Positions 30,228 to 40,008 of a stretch of 64,000 nt of DNA are shown piece by piece (positions within the stretch are counted from its first letter, which is position 1; each line of letters begins with the position of its first letter). Origin of the DNA: Aphanomyces cochlioides (Eukaryota > Oomycota > Saprolegniomycetes > Saprolegniales > Verrucalvaceae); assembly GCA_019828595.1 (NCBI GenBank), contig JAHQRK010000029.1:744001-808000 (forward strand), in the 5' to 3' direction. A program made the position numbers and the translations under genes. The notes under the pieces were generated by a model, which saw nothing but the letters and a program-made list of their open reading frames with translations, did no database searches and had not been told where the DNA came from.

Positions 30228-31304
30228 CTAGGTGCTATCGAGCACAGCTCTCCAGTATCTACAAATATCATCAGTACAAAACTCATTAGGATCAGATTTA
30301 CCATCTTCCAACATAGCATCTGCGATTCCATTTTCAATTTCTCGCTTGAATGATTTAAACACAGCAACGTCCAATGGCTGCAATAAATGTGTTGCATTGG
30401 ACAGCAAACAAAGAAGAATGACACCAAGGGCTTCGCACAACGATATGATTCCATCCGTACAATGAGACGCCAAACCATCAAAGATCAATACGACCGGTCG
30501 TTGGCTAGCATTGCCAAGGTTATCAGAAAAGTGGGTGATCCAATTGCCAAAGACAAATTCGTTCATGAACCCTTTCGGGGCTGTGGTGATAGTTGCGCCA
30601 GAAACAATATAATGCGATGCGAGAGACTTGTCGATCGCCTCACCAGGTAATATGAACGTGGGTGGGAAGATTGCACCGTCGGCTCGAACGCATGCAACGA
30701 TTGAGAAGTGGTAACCAGGTTGGATAGTTTCAGCCCATACGTTCTTTGATCCTTTGATAGCAACAACTTTCCCATCTTTCTTCCTTGTTCGGAAAGCAGT
30801 TTCATCCATATTAAAAACTCGATCCGCCGAGAGGTCATGGCTGTCGATGAACTGGCTCATCGCATCGAAGAGAGTATCAATGGATGTGGTGGCATCAACT
30901 GCATTTCTGGATCTTGAGATTGTCTGAGCTGTGCGATTTGTGGGAATAGAATGTCTATTTTTGAAACGTTGGTACCAACCGTTACCAACTCTGAGACCAG
31001 GACAAATTGTGGCGGCAACTTTGCAAGCTCTCTTTATTATACGTCGTCGATTGACCGGGTTTCCTTTCATCTGCATTGCCGAGATCCACTCAACAATTTT
31101 ACGTTCGCATTCAAGGGGCAACAGGGGCTCCGCCCCGAGACAGCCTATCGTTTCGCCGTTTTTCGAAGCACGTACATGCGCTGTGAGTGTAGAATATTTC
31201 ACTCCAAATTCGATCGACGCTTTTCTTGCGCTGGTACCTTCAAGAACTCGAGCAACCACTTTTTCCATGGGGGTTGTTGACGTCGCTGGGGCTTCCGATG
31301 TCAT
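30228..31304 (-). pseudogene. Pogo-like transposase, amino-terminal and catalytic part
   Basis: The 358 codons begin at ATG 31304. Residues 12-45 form a Psq-type helix-turn-helix (EKVVARVLEGTSARKASIEF). Residues 60-125 form a CENP-B-type second binding domain (GWYQRFKNRH). The DDE_1 nuclease has all three acids: D167 (FNMDETAF), D276 (LIFDGLASH) and D312 (LLQPLDVAVFKSF), the last two 36 apart. It stops after CRYWRAVLDST, where the block GFSACGLWPL should follow; that block is found beyond the insertion. The catalytic core itself looks undamaged. Confidence 0.8.
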
Positions 31305-31702
31305 CGGATAGAGGGAAATTATCTGTGCGCCATAATGTCGATAATGGAAACGGCAGGGATATTCGGAACCGGATAAACTTTTGGTATAAATTATGATAGT
31401 TCACACTGCCAAAACGTTGTGCAATACAGTATGATTCGTGCTCGACCTCGATTCACCTGCTCGACCATGATTATTTACATTAGTGGAAATTCTAGCGTGC
31501 ACGCTCGTTACACGCTATTTTTAGCGTGACACCGTTGGGCTTGAATAGAACGCTAAATTCTACTTGGTTAGCGGGTTAGCGTGGCCGCGTTGGGCATGCT
31601 CTAAGTCGACCTCAATGCACTGAGGAGCAGACTGGAACGCGACTGCTAGACGGTGGTGGTGGTGGATTGTCCCCCCATGATCCGCCCTCAATGCACTAAC
31701 TA

Positions 31703-32134
31703 CTATAGTCTCGTTATTATATCCCATCTTGCCGGAACGTTGCTACCGGCTTCTGAAATACACGCCACGTAGACAACACCATCATAAGCTGCGCAAAAAC
31801 GAAGGGAAGATATTTCCTGTCTCGTAGCTTTCATTCCAATAATGGGCTGGACTTTACTCTCAGTTTTTCTTGATTGTCGCGCCATTTTCAGACACAATCT
31901 GTCGCCCCACAACGTCGACAATTCGTCTCTCTAGCAGCGATAAGAAAGGAGGAAACCAGTCGACATGTTGTCAACAATTTGATATACAACCACGATTCGA
32001 TTGTGGGTTTACTCGGAATGGTGACGTTCGGTGGCTCCTACGGCCTGGCACACGAGCAGTCCTTGGATTCTATCCTGGCTTTATCCTGGGGCGGCCTTGA
32101 ATTTCTCCAGTATTTGAGGTGCCAGAACTCATAA
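31703..32134. pseudogene. APC permease scraps in opposite orientations
   Basis: On the minus strand near 31730-31830, VVYVACISEAGSNVPA resembles VVYVACISEVGGKVPG of the permease. On the plus strand at 32010-32110, GGSYGLAHEQSLDSILALSWG and LEFLQY are frame-shifted forms of GGSYGLARAVLGFYPGF and the following LE-LEY block. The two pieces, neighbours in the gene, now point in opposite directions, so an inversion break lies between them. Confidence 0.65.
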
Positions 32135-33085
32135 AGTGGCTTATCAACCATTGTGCAACGTTTGAGTTAGCTATTGCATGATCATCTAGAGACTCTAAGC
32201 TACATTTCGACACCTTCAACTCCTCCCGAAGTGCTCTCAGTTTAAAGTTATGGCGCATAGACTGACGCGCATGGCATCAAATCTCCAAAAATGTCATTTT
32301 GAGATATTTGCACCTTTCGATAGCGCTTTTTATGCAGAATCGCATGGTGATGTTCTTTTCTATGCAGAATCGCATGATGATGTTCAATGCAGAAATCAAA
32401 ATCAGTCTAATTAATAGTGTCAATACTGATTTTGATTTCCGCATTGACGTTTAGCTACTTTTGGATTTCCGTGGCGGCAATAAGGCTGATTTTGTTTTGA
32501 AGACTGAAGAAATGTCTTATTCAATCTACAACTGCACTGCTTCCACGTCGTTTTCTTCCTCTACGGCAAGCATTGAGCTGTGCCTTGTTAAAAATGCAGT
32601 ATTTGTTGCTCCTTCCCGAGCATACAGTTGCGTTGACAGCATTCTGTTGAGGTAAGAGTTGCTGCTCTTGCAAGTAGGTCAATCTGAGGAGATGAGTTCG
32701 TTGGCACAGTGTTGGCGTCAGCCTCGGAGTCGGCCTCCATAGGAAAAGTACAATTCTGTGTGTTTTTTATGTGAACTGTTTTTTTCGATTTTCAACGAAG
32801 GTCGGCTCTCATGTGTCGAAGTCATGCAAAATGTTCAAATGCGGTTTTCTCGAAAATTCAAAAAGGTAAGGAAGACACTTTTTGTTTTCTGGCACCTCAT
32901 TTACGTCGTATGGGGCCGTCTTGGGCCGGTGTCGGCTATCTAAGAGGAGGGGTGTCACTTTAGCCGACCGGAGGATATCTCATTGACATTGTGAAGAAAA
33001 TATCCCGTCGTCTGCCAATCACGATTATCATAAAGACGGTCGGTTATCATTTTAACTTGACTAAATTATACTATAAGTTTCATCA
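32135..33085. other. Intergenic region with a hairpin
   Basis: No gene is recognised. A 28-bp segment TATGCAGAATCGCATG.TGATGTTC occurs twice at about 32330-32385. It is followed by a 22-bp inverted repeat (32385-32406 and 32425-32446, 21 matches) around an 18-bp loop. The rest shows nothing of note. Confidence 0.5.
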
Positions 33086-33087
33086 TA

Positions 33088-33324
33088 TTGTCTGATTGAC
33101 TCAAAATTTCCGAACTTGGCTGAAATCGATCAAACTTTGAATCAATCACCAAATCGAACCAGCCAATCAGCGTCCAGAATTTGTTTAAAACACATACAAA
33201 ACACACCAACATACACACATTAATTCATGTACCTTCCGATTATACTTGAATTCACTATTGCCAGATTGATCACACAAATTTCGTCGATTTTGATCAAAAC
33301 TGTAAATTTGGACGAAAAAGACAA
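33088..33324. mobile_element. Diverged copy of the TTGTCTGATTGAC MITE
   Basis: It begins TTGTCTGATTGAC after TA (33086-33087) and ends GACGAAAAAGACAA. The body is close to the 217-bp unit in the palindrome at 4.5-5.2 kb, with a small insertion near its left end. It directly abuts the GGGCCC MITE that starts at 33335. Confidence 0.75.
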
Positions 33325-33404
33325 AATATTTTTAGGGCCCGTCTGGATGCCACCTATTATTGAGATAATTCGCAATATTTTGATCAATTATTGCATAATT
33401 TTAT

Positions 33405-35731
33405 ATTGTATGTGGACATTGCCGGGTGGACAACATGTATTATTTTATTGGTCAATATTCAGTATTTTCCTGCCCTACCATGTACTTTTTGAAATCTCTG
33501 ACATCTCGAACGAGCGTTGTGATCTTCAATTGGGATACCCTTCTCTTCTTGGCCCTCGTTCTCCGCTGGCAGACTTCGTCCAGATGCTGCGCCACGACAT
33601 TGAACGCATCCGACACCTCCTGCTCCGACGGATTCACTGGTACTCTCGACCCAGTTGCCTTTTCATAACACTCATTGAGATAGCTCAAGACAATTTTCCA
33701 GTCAACAAGTTGGTTTCGCTGGGACCTGGAATTTAAGTCTTCTGGCATCAAGAAGCGATAAGGTGGATGCTTCCTCGCATCGTTCCCGCGCCACCAAAGC
33801 TGCCACGCCGACGCTGCCGTTACTGACGGGAACGCAAAGTCGGCCGGGAGTCTATGGAGGCCGTTGTTCCAGGTGTAAAGCTCAAAGGTACGTGGCTGGG
33901 CTTGCTCATGAACATAGTCAGCTGCTTGTTTTTACTGTGCTACCAAAGCTCGTTCCATTTTGCTGGACAGTGCATTCAGCGACGACTCAAGTGTTGATTT
34001 AAGGAAGCTCTGGGTAACATTTCCAGCAGCAATACCATTGGATTCGACGAGGAGCTCGATCTTTTTTGAAATTGCGTCTGGCAATTCTTGTAGTGCAGAG
34101 TAGTTTCGCACAATACTCGTGTGATTTCTGTCAATACTCGTACACATTTCGACATGAGGCGGGATTCCTGTGGGGCTGAGTAAATCAGAGGTTGTCTTAA
34201 CTAGGCATTTGAGATATTCTAATTCTTGCTGGCCACGGAACACTAGCGTAGCAAGCAATGGGTGCCGAGGAGGCAACTTTTCGAGGAGATATGAACTGTG
34301 ATACACCAATGATGCAAGACACAAACTCAATACAGGCTTCAACTCTGGCTTGGTTGACACAATTGGAAACATTAAAGAAATAGCCAAATCGACTTGTGAT
34401 TGATGCTCATGATCGAAATGAGGTGGTAATTGGGAAAACGTTGATTTGTTTAAGGGTAATCCCGCAACAACACGACCCAGATATTGATCACCTGCATGTT
34501 CATATTGCATGTATCTCTCCAGTACATGACCTAAACTCCATCCGCAACGGATGCAAATGGTGACAATAGAAGGGGCACAGGTGCTGCCAGAGCAAGCGTA
34601 GGTTGCAACTCCTTTGCGGATGGAATGTGTACCTATAGACTTTGCTCGTTCTTTTCCTAATTCAGGTAATAACATCTTGGACAATGATTTGCCAAATCTC
34701 TCTTTAGGGTTGCTGCCAGGAAAAAGGGCACCACCACTTAGGTCGGGATTAGAAGAAAGATAGATCCCCAGGGCAAGAACAACACAAGACCGTGGTTTCA
34801 ACGGATTGGCATAAATGTGTTTGGGGTCTCTGGGTTTAGACCCAGCTTGATCAGTCTTGCTTTTATAAAATGTTACACCAAGGCCATCGTCTTCAAAACT
34901 GAAGTGGTCAAGCCTTATGGATTGGGTCGATCTAGACCTGCACATTAAATTCCAAGTTAGAGTTAAAAACAAATGCGAAAAGCCGCCATCCATCGAGATC
35001 AAAGAACGATTGCATGCAATTTCAAAAGTCGTGTATCCCATGGGTCTTTTGCCAGAGTCTTTTGCACCACCCGTTTGATATTTATCAGCATGGCGTCTTC
35101 TTACACCTAGTAGCTCTCATTCACTTTTTCATCTAAATATCTCTACCTTGAAATATTTCTTTCATATCGTCATTGCATTCGTCTGGAATCGGATATCTCG
35201 AACGCTTATAGTAATCTTTCCGAGCTGAGCGATAAGCCGACAATGTTCCAGGCTTTTTTTCAGTGTTTGACACGCACCAAACTATGAAGGAAAGAAAGTT
35301 TTCGTAAGTGAAAATTGTCAAGTCGATATTTCCTTCAGGATGACCACACGGGACCAACAAGTGGCCAAGGTCATTGGTACATAGCCACCGTTTCAACACA
35401 TTCAAACTGCTCTTGTATCCTTGCTTCGTAGCATTGCTTATGCGACTGTCACGGAGCTCTTGGACGGTGGTTTGCCGTCGGTTTGGGCTGCTTGCCATGG
35501 ACTGCGCAAGTCTATCAATGACTCGAACGAACGACTGTTGCCTGGCGAATATTAACCAATAATATATTTTACATCTTGCCGGGCATAGACACGGTGAAGA
35601 TTGATTTTGTGACTATTTCTGTAATTATATTGAATTTTGTATGGTATATGATATGTGTGATAGAATATGCCATGCTCTCGCCCGGCAATTCGCCTCTGAG
35701 AAGCCATTCGGCATGGTGAAATCCGGTTTAT
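33405..35731 (-). mobile_element. Crypton (tyrosine-recombinase transposon) with visible insertion site
   Basis: About 2.33 kb, delimited by comparison with the empty MITE at 63.3 kb. The left junction follows CATAATTTT and the right junction precedes GATTATCGCATAATGC. TTTAT is present at both junctions (33400-33404 and 35727-35731), and there are no terminal inverted repeats. Short direct repeats and lack of TIRs are as expected when a circular intermediate is integrated by a tyrosine recombinase. Confidence 0.82.
33452..35498 (-). pseudogene. Crypton tyrosine recombinase with GCR1_C-like tail; one intron, one internal stop
   Basis: Exon 1 (35498-35147) gives a core-binding domain (YKSSLNVLKRWL; FTYENFLSFIVWCVSN; LSAYRSARKDYYKRS). 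A 40-bp intron (35146-35107, GTAGAG..CTACTAG) joins EIFQG to VRRRHADKYQTGG. Exon 2 carries the catalytic domain: LTWNLMCRSRSTQ with the first Arg, PKHIYANPLKP, HSIRKG (H-x-x-R), and GHVLERYMQYEHAGDQYLGR with the nucleophile Tyr. A stop TAA at 33932-33934 follows ALVAQ. The same frame continues with FELYTWNNGLHRLPADF, WQLWWRGND and PPYRFLMPEDL, a GCR1_C-type DNA-binding domain, to the end at 33452. The enzyme would cut and rejoin DNA through a 3'-phosphotyrosine. The stop would remove the DNA-binding tail but leaves the catalytic residues. Confidence 0.85.
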
Positions 35732-36086
35732 GATTATCGCATAATGCACTGTCTGGATGCCAAATATTGCATAACTTTTATTGCAATAACTTATTTCGAA
35801 ACAAGCCAATTATGCAATAAATAATATTCTACTCAAAGTAGAATATTTTCCCCAATATCGCATAATCCACACAAATTCCCAATGATTATTTTATTTTCGT
35901 GGGAATCCAGACAGTCCGAAATTTTAATTATCGTGATATTATAATACGTGGTTTGTATTATTTTGACCAAAATACAAAATATCACATAACGAATTTTCAC
36001 AATATTTTTTATTTGGCATCCAGACGGGCCCTTAGCCTATCACAGCTCACAAAATATTTCCCTGACAATATTTTGACTTCCTTCTT

Positions 36087-36504
36087 TTGTCTTTTTCACC
36101 CAAATTTGTATTTTTTTTAACAAAATCGAATTCTTTTCCAAATCGATTCGATCATACTGAAGTCAAGTATAAATGGAAAGTATGGCAATCGTCCCAAATT
36201 AATTACACGTGTGTCTGGGTGTGTTTTGCGTGAATTAGGTAAATACTCGATTCTGATTTACTGAGCGATTTGAAAAATTGTGAGAGGTCTGAAATGTATC
36301 GATTTTTCAAATCGATCTGTAAATCGCTCAGCCAATCAGAATCGAATATTTACCTAATTCACGCAAAACACACCTACACAGACGTGAAATTTATTTGGCC
36401 AATTTACTGTACTTTTCATTTATACTTGACTTCAGTATGATCAAATCGATTTTGAAATGAATTCAATTTTGGTAGAAAAATACAAATTTGGGTGAAAAAG
36501 ACAA
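36087..36504. repeat. 418-bp palindromic MITE (TTGTCTTTTTCACC family)
   Basis: The two halves are imperfect reverse complements with centre near 36296. Both outer ends read TTGTCTTTTTCACCCAAATT, and conserved inner words are ACTGAAGTCAAGTATAAATG, GTGTGTTTTGCGTGAATTAG and CAATCAGAATCGAATA. The left half recurs at 49301-49510. The ends resemble those of the 4.5-kb MITE (TTGTCT), so the two families may be related. Confidence 0.75.
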
Positions 36505-36808
36505 TTAACCAACAGAGGTCGACATCCACCGTATATTTTTCCCGAAGAGATAAAATTCTTGTCAACCTTCAAAATAGTGATATCAGAGGATTTTCGGAGA
36601 GCACTTTCAGTTGAGACAGAAAGAAAAACCTCTATAATTTTATGCTACCTGTCAAGCCCGTTCTTTCGTTCATTTGGCCAGCTCGAGTTTTTGAGATAGA
36701 GAGGTCTGTATCTGAACTGAAAGGCGCGCTTTCAGATAACTTTAAATGCAATGATTGGCTGCCTGTTTGTCAGCTTGGCGCGAGTTTTCTATTTCTCAAT
36801 AAGCTGAC

Positions 36809-37530
36809 ATGGACCACCATGTCCCAGAGATGACTGCACCATCAGTCAGCGATGTTCACGAAGATGAGGCCAACCAAACAACCCGCTCAAAGTTTGCCTG
36901 CTGCGACGACATCATATTGCTTACCCAGATAGCCTATGTTTGTCCATGGGAAGCGAGCCACAAGAAATCATGTCCGCGTGGGACGAAATTGCCGCTGGAT
37001 GCGCCAAGACAAGTGGGTTTGGATTGCGCGGAAAGAAGGGACCAGCCCTCAAAACGCGCTTCAAACTTCTGCTCGTCTCGTTCAATACAAATGAGATGAC
37101 GTTGCTACGAAAGTCTGGTGTACCTGATCAGTATGAAGAGCGCGAAATGATGCTCGGCGACATCAAACAGAGAATGGATGACTTCAAAGAAGTCAAACAA
37201 GTCCAAGCGGAAGCCGACAAGAAGAAACAAGAAGGGATCGAAAACTCTGGCTTGATTCTTCGACGAATGGCAATGGGTGAACTTGCCTCGGTTGGCGAAA
37301 AAAAGAAGCGGAAGGTTTCTCCAAGCAAGGCTGACGCAGTCTCTAAGCTAGTGGCAGTCGTGAAAGAAAGTGTTGAAGCCAAAATGCAACGAGAAGAGGA
37401 AGCCGCAGCCGCAAACAAAGCCATGCTCGAGTTTCTGAATGATCAAGCGATGGAAAATCCACAGCGCTTTCAGGAGAATCAACAAGTTCTCCTTGCTTTG
37501 CTGAGTACCTTGACAAAGACGTCGTCTTGA
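36809..37530 (+). pseudogene. Harbinger-associated Myb/SANT-like DNA-binding protein, one frameshift
   Basis: The reading starts at ATG 36809. The first helix of the Myb-like domain is CDDIILLTQIAYVCPW. After a one-base shift near 36958-36974 the domain continues with IMSAWDEIAAGC, GLRGKKGPALKTRFKLLL and NEMTLLRKSGVPDQYEEREMML. Next come a charged helix (EVKQVQAEADKKKQ), a basic patch GEKKKRKVSPSK that could be a nuclear localisation signal, and a Gln-rich end. Proteins of this kind accompany Harbinger transposases, bind the element ends and bring the transposase to the nucleus. The gene converges on the transposase at 37830-38996. The shift means it is probably inactive unless it is a sequence error. 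Confidence 0.78.
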
Positions 37531-37829
37531 ATAAAATTATTCAATACAGCCAACATTCTTTGCTAAGGTTTTATATTCCTAGATTAAGTTTGATTAAGGA
37601 TTTGAATTAGGATATTTGTCCCGAAACTATGCTATCGTAGGATTCAATTTCCTGATTGGAGGATTGTTAAAAAAATATCAATGTCCTGAAGCACAGAATG
37701 ATAGTCATTTTCGCATTTTTTTCACATTTAGGCAAAGCTAGGGTGTGAATCACCTTATTGGACACTTTTTATGTATATATTCGTAGTGAAAATCCCTAAT
37801 TATCACATTTAGTATGTATTCGAGGTCAT

Positions 37830-38996
37830 TTAAAACTGGTCATGACACAAGTACTCGTCAAGCTTCGGTGGAGAAAGTCCAAAGTACATGGACACTTGAT
37901 TGCCTTCAGGCTTCATGCAAGTATGGCAGTTTGTCAGCAATGTAGCAACAAGCCACAATTGTCCTACAGGAGTCTTTTGCGCCATGAGTTTCTTGTCCCA
38001 GTCAAGAAATGCCCATAAACTTTTCAGGATATGAAAACTCCACTCGACAGATTCGCGTACAGAACTCATTCTTGAACTCTGCCTCATTGGAACCTGGTCT
38101 CGCTTTTGGGAACGGGCTTGCAATGCATTGCCTGCACCCGTAGGCGGGGCCGCCATATATGCAATAGCTTTTCAGCTCCGTTGACTCCATCCAGCCCAAA
38201 ACTCGGCTCATAGCCAGAACAGTAGAGTCGTGCCTGCGACCCTCGACGGGTCCAAACATGCTAATGATCAGACCATCAGGCGTCGTGATGGCTTGCCAAT
38301 TGAAGCAGTGCCGTCTGGGATGACCATTGTAGATCGAGCGCTGCAAATGTTCGTTGGGCATGGGAATTGCCCTTGCGCTTGGACGACTTACAAACTGCTT
38401 TGTTCCGTCAACAAAGCCGACACATGATTTCATGCCAGGGAGCTCCGATTTCGTTGCAATCGCTAAACCATACATGTCTAGAGAAGAGTTTAGTTTATTC
38501 AGTCAATATTGGTACCTCGACGGCGAGTCCAGAGAGATGGGTGTATATAGAGCAATGAAGCAAAGCGGCTGTGTAGCACTGCAATCGTCTTGCGGATGAT
38601 TCGTGAACAAGCTTCAATGGACCGGCCAAACTCGTTTGCAACGGTAAAGAGGCGCGAGGGTTCCACTAAACGGCGGCACACAAGTGCGAGGGCTTCAAGA
38701 GAGTGGACCTTGTCTGAACTCGGCGTCGTGATCCATTCGTCCATTGTAAACTTCACGACCAAGAGCTTTAGTTCATCAATTGAGAATCTAAAGTTGTGTC
38801 GCGCTGATGCGGCACTAATAGTCTCGTCGAAGTAGTTGTTGACAGATATGATCGGACGTGGTGCTTTCAGTCGAGTGCAGTCGTGTTGCAAAAGGACTTC
38901 TATTATGGACAAAAACGCCTCGAAATTGCCTTGGTTTGATGTTTCTTGGGCGAGGGCAAGAACGACTTCGCTTGTCAGAAGCGGTCGTGGGGCCAT
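37830..38996 (-). pseudogene. Harbinger transposase (DDE_Tnp_4) with one short intron and one frameshift
   Basis: Exon 1 starts at ATG 38996 and holds the helical amino region (YFDETISAASARHNFRFS; FGRSIEACSRIIRKTIAVL). A 38-bp intron (38515-38478, GTACC..CTCTAG) joins TRRR to DMYGLAIATK. Exon 2 has the first catalytic Asp (CVGFVDGTKQFVSRPS), RSIYNGHPRRHCFNWQAI, and the second (FGPVEGRRHDSTVL). Near 38085 a one-base shift occurs after GSNEAEF. The other frame continues with RMSSVRESVEWSFHILKSLW, which supplies the third acid, and ends at the stop at 37830. Without the shift the protein would be about 370 residues, a normal length. All three catalytic residues are intact. Confidence 0.82.
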
Positions 38997-39190
38997 GCTT
39001 AATTGACAAATGGCTATCTCATAGGTTTCATCTCTATATGTCCATCCGAAATGGTTGGTTTTGAAAGCAAATTTTCAGATACATTTTCATCTGAAAGTGC
39101 AAAAATCTCCGAAATATCCAAAAAATATTGGCTTATATTCAGATTGAATGTGAAACTTTATCTGAAAAACGACCCTCCGAAAATCCTCTA

Positions 39191-40008
39191 TCATGTGTCG
39201 GATGGTCAGATCAGTGAAGTCCGAGCTTCTAGCAAGAGGGGGGTGGAAAGGTTCGAGGTCGCGTGGGGATTTTAGGTGATAATACATATGATTCATGGAA
39301 GACTTCAAACACTTCACTGGCTTCGTTCTCGTTGCCCTTCATCGGGGTTCGTGTGAAAGGTGCGATTTTCGACAAGCATTTGTGTTCGCAACAATATCCA
39401 GCATCATTCAGTGTACTCCCTTGATGATCTCAACAACCTTGATGCCATCGCCCAAAACAGATCAAGATGGAAAATTCTACTTCACCGTCTCGACGATAGC
39501 CCACAGCCAAGAGCCCATGAAAGGAAGACTGACAGAACCGCACAATCGGACCACGCGGACACACTCGGACATGAGGGATGGGCTCGACATCTCCCACAGA
39601 GACTGTCGCCCACGACTTCGCTAGTTCAAAAACTATTAATGTAGTTCACGCGAAACGTCATCATCATCATTCAGTGTACTCTACTCGGGTATCCATGCAC
39701 TGTCTAGGAATACAGTGTGCTCGTGCATCCGTGTATGGTGCACATCAGCTGAAGACAGCGAAATTTATAGCCTAGCGCCTATCGCTATAAGTCCTTTGAA
39801 AGCGCATATTTAGGTATGTAAGACCACAAAATCGTTAGCGCTGGACAAGACGAAGAGAAGTTATCGCTTGGTTTTTCAATCAGATGAAACCTAGAAAAGT
39901 TATAGACATTTAACGTCAGTGCTTTGAACTGTGAAGATGTTTAGAGTCTGTCATAAATTGGCCATTCGGTCTATCTTGATGTTTGTATACTTATGATATC
40001 CGGACATA
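39191..40008. other. Intergenic region, no gene seen
   Basis: There are several short open stretches without recognisable domains. Nothing supports a gene. Confidence 0.4.

Larger units (their letters stand above)
28610..31601 (-). mobile_element. 3-kb DNA transposon with split pogo-like transposase, TAA target site
   Basis: The ends GAGCATGCCCAACGCG.C.ACGCT match at 22 of 24 positions as inverted repeats, flanked by TAA on both sides (28607-28609, 31602-31604). Many AGCGTG/CACGCT words are scattered in the first and last 180 bp. Such iterated subterminal words are commonly transposase-binding sites. The interior carries the two parts of a DDE transposase on the minus strand, separated by a 611-bp insertion. 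A three-base TAA duplication is unusual for pogo-like enzymes, which normally duplicate TA. Confidence 0.7.
33335..36031. mobile_element. GGGCCCGTCTGGATGCCA MITE carrying a Crypton
   Basis: The ends GGGCCCGTCTGGATGCCA and TGGCATCCAGACGGGCCC are perfect inverted repeats flanked by TTA (33332-33334, 36032-36034). The outer 70 bp on the left and 300 bp on the right match the 366-bp element at 63289-63654 closely. The 2.3 kb between them, absent there, is a Crypton. Thus the MITE was present first and the Crypton inserted into it. Confidence 0.85.
36580..39190. mobile_element. Two-gene PIF/Harbinger element, approximate limits
   Basis: Near 36580 the sequence ATCAGAGGATTTTCGGAG, and near 39190 its reverse complement ATAGAGGATTTTCGGAGG, form an imperfect 17-18 bp inverted pair. 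It encloses the Myb-like gene and the convergent transposase, the standard Harbinger gene pair. The exact ends and the three-base duplication could not be fixed. Confidence 0.55.

Noticed and set aside
39295..39660. Two overlapping ORFs of about 100 codons, suspected LINE endonuclease or RT tail (DLNNLDAIAQNRSRWKILL)
   Set aside because: I found no catalytic motif, and the similarity to retroelement tails is only an impression.
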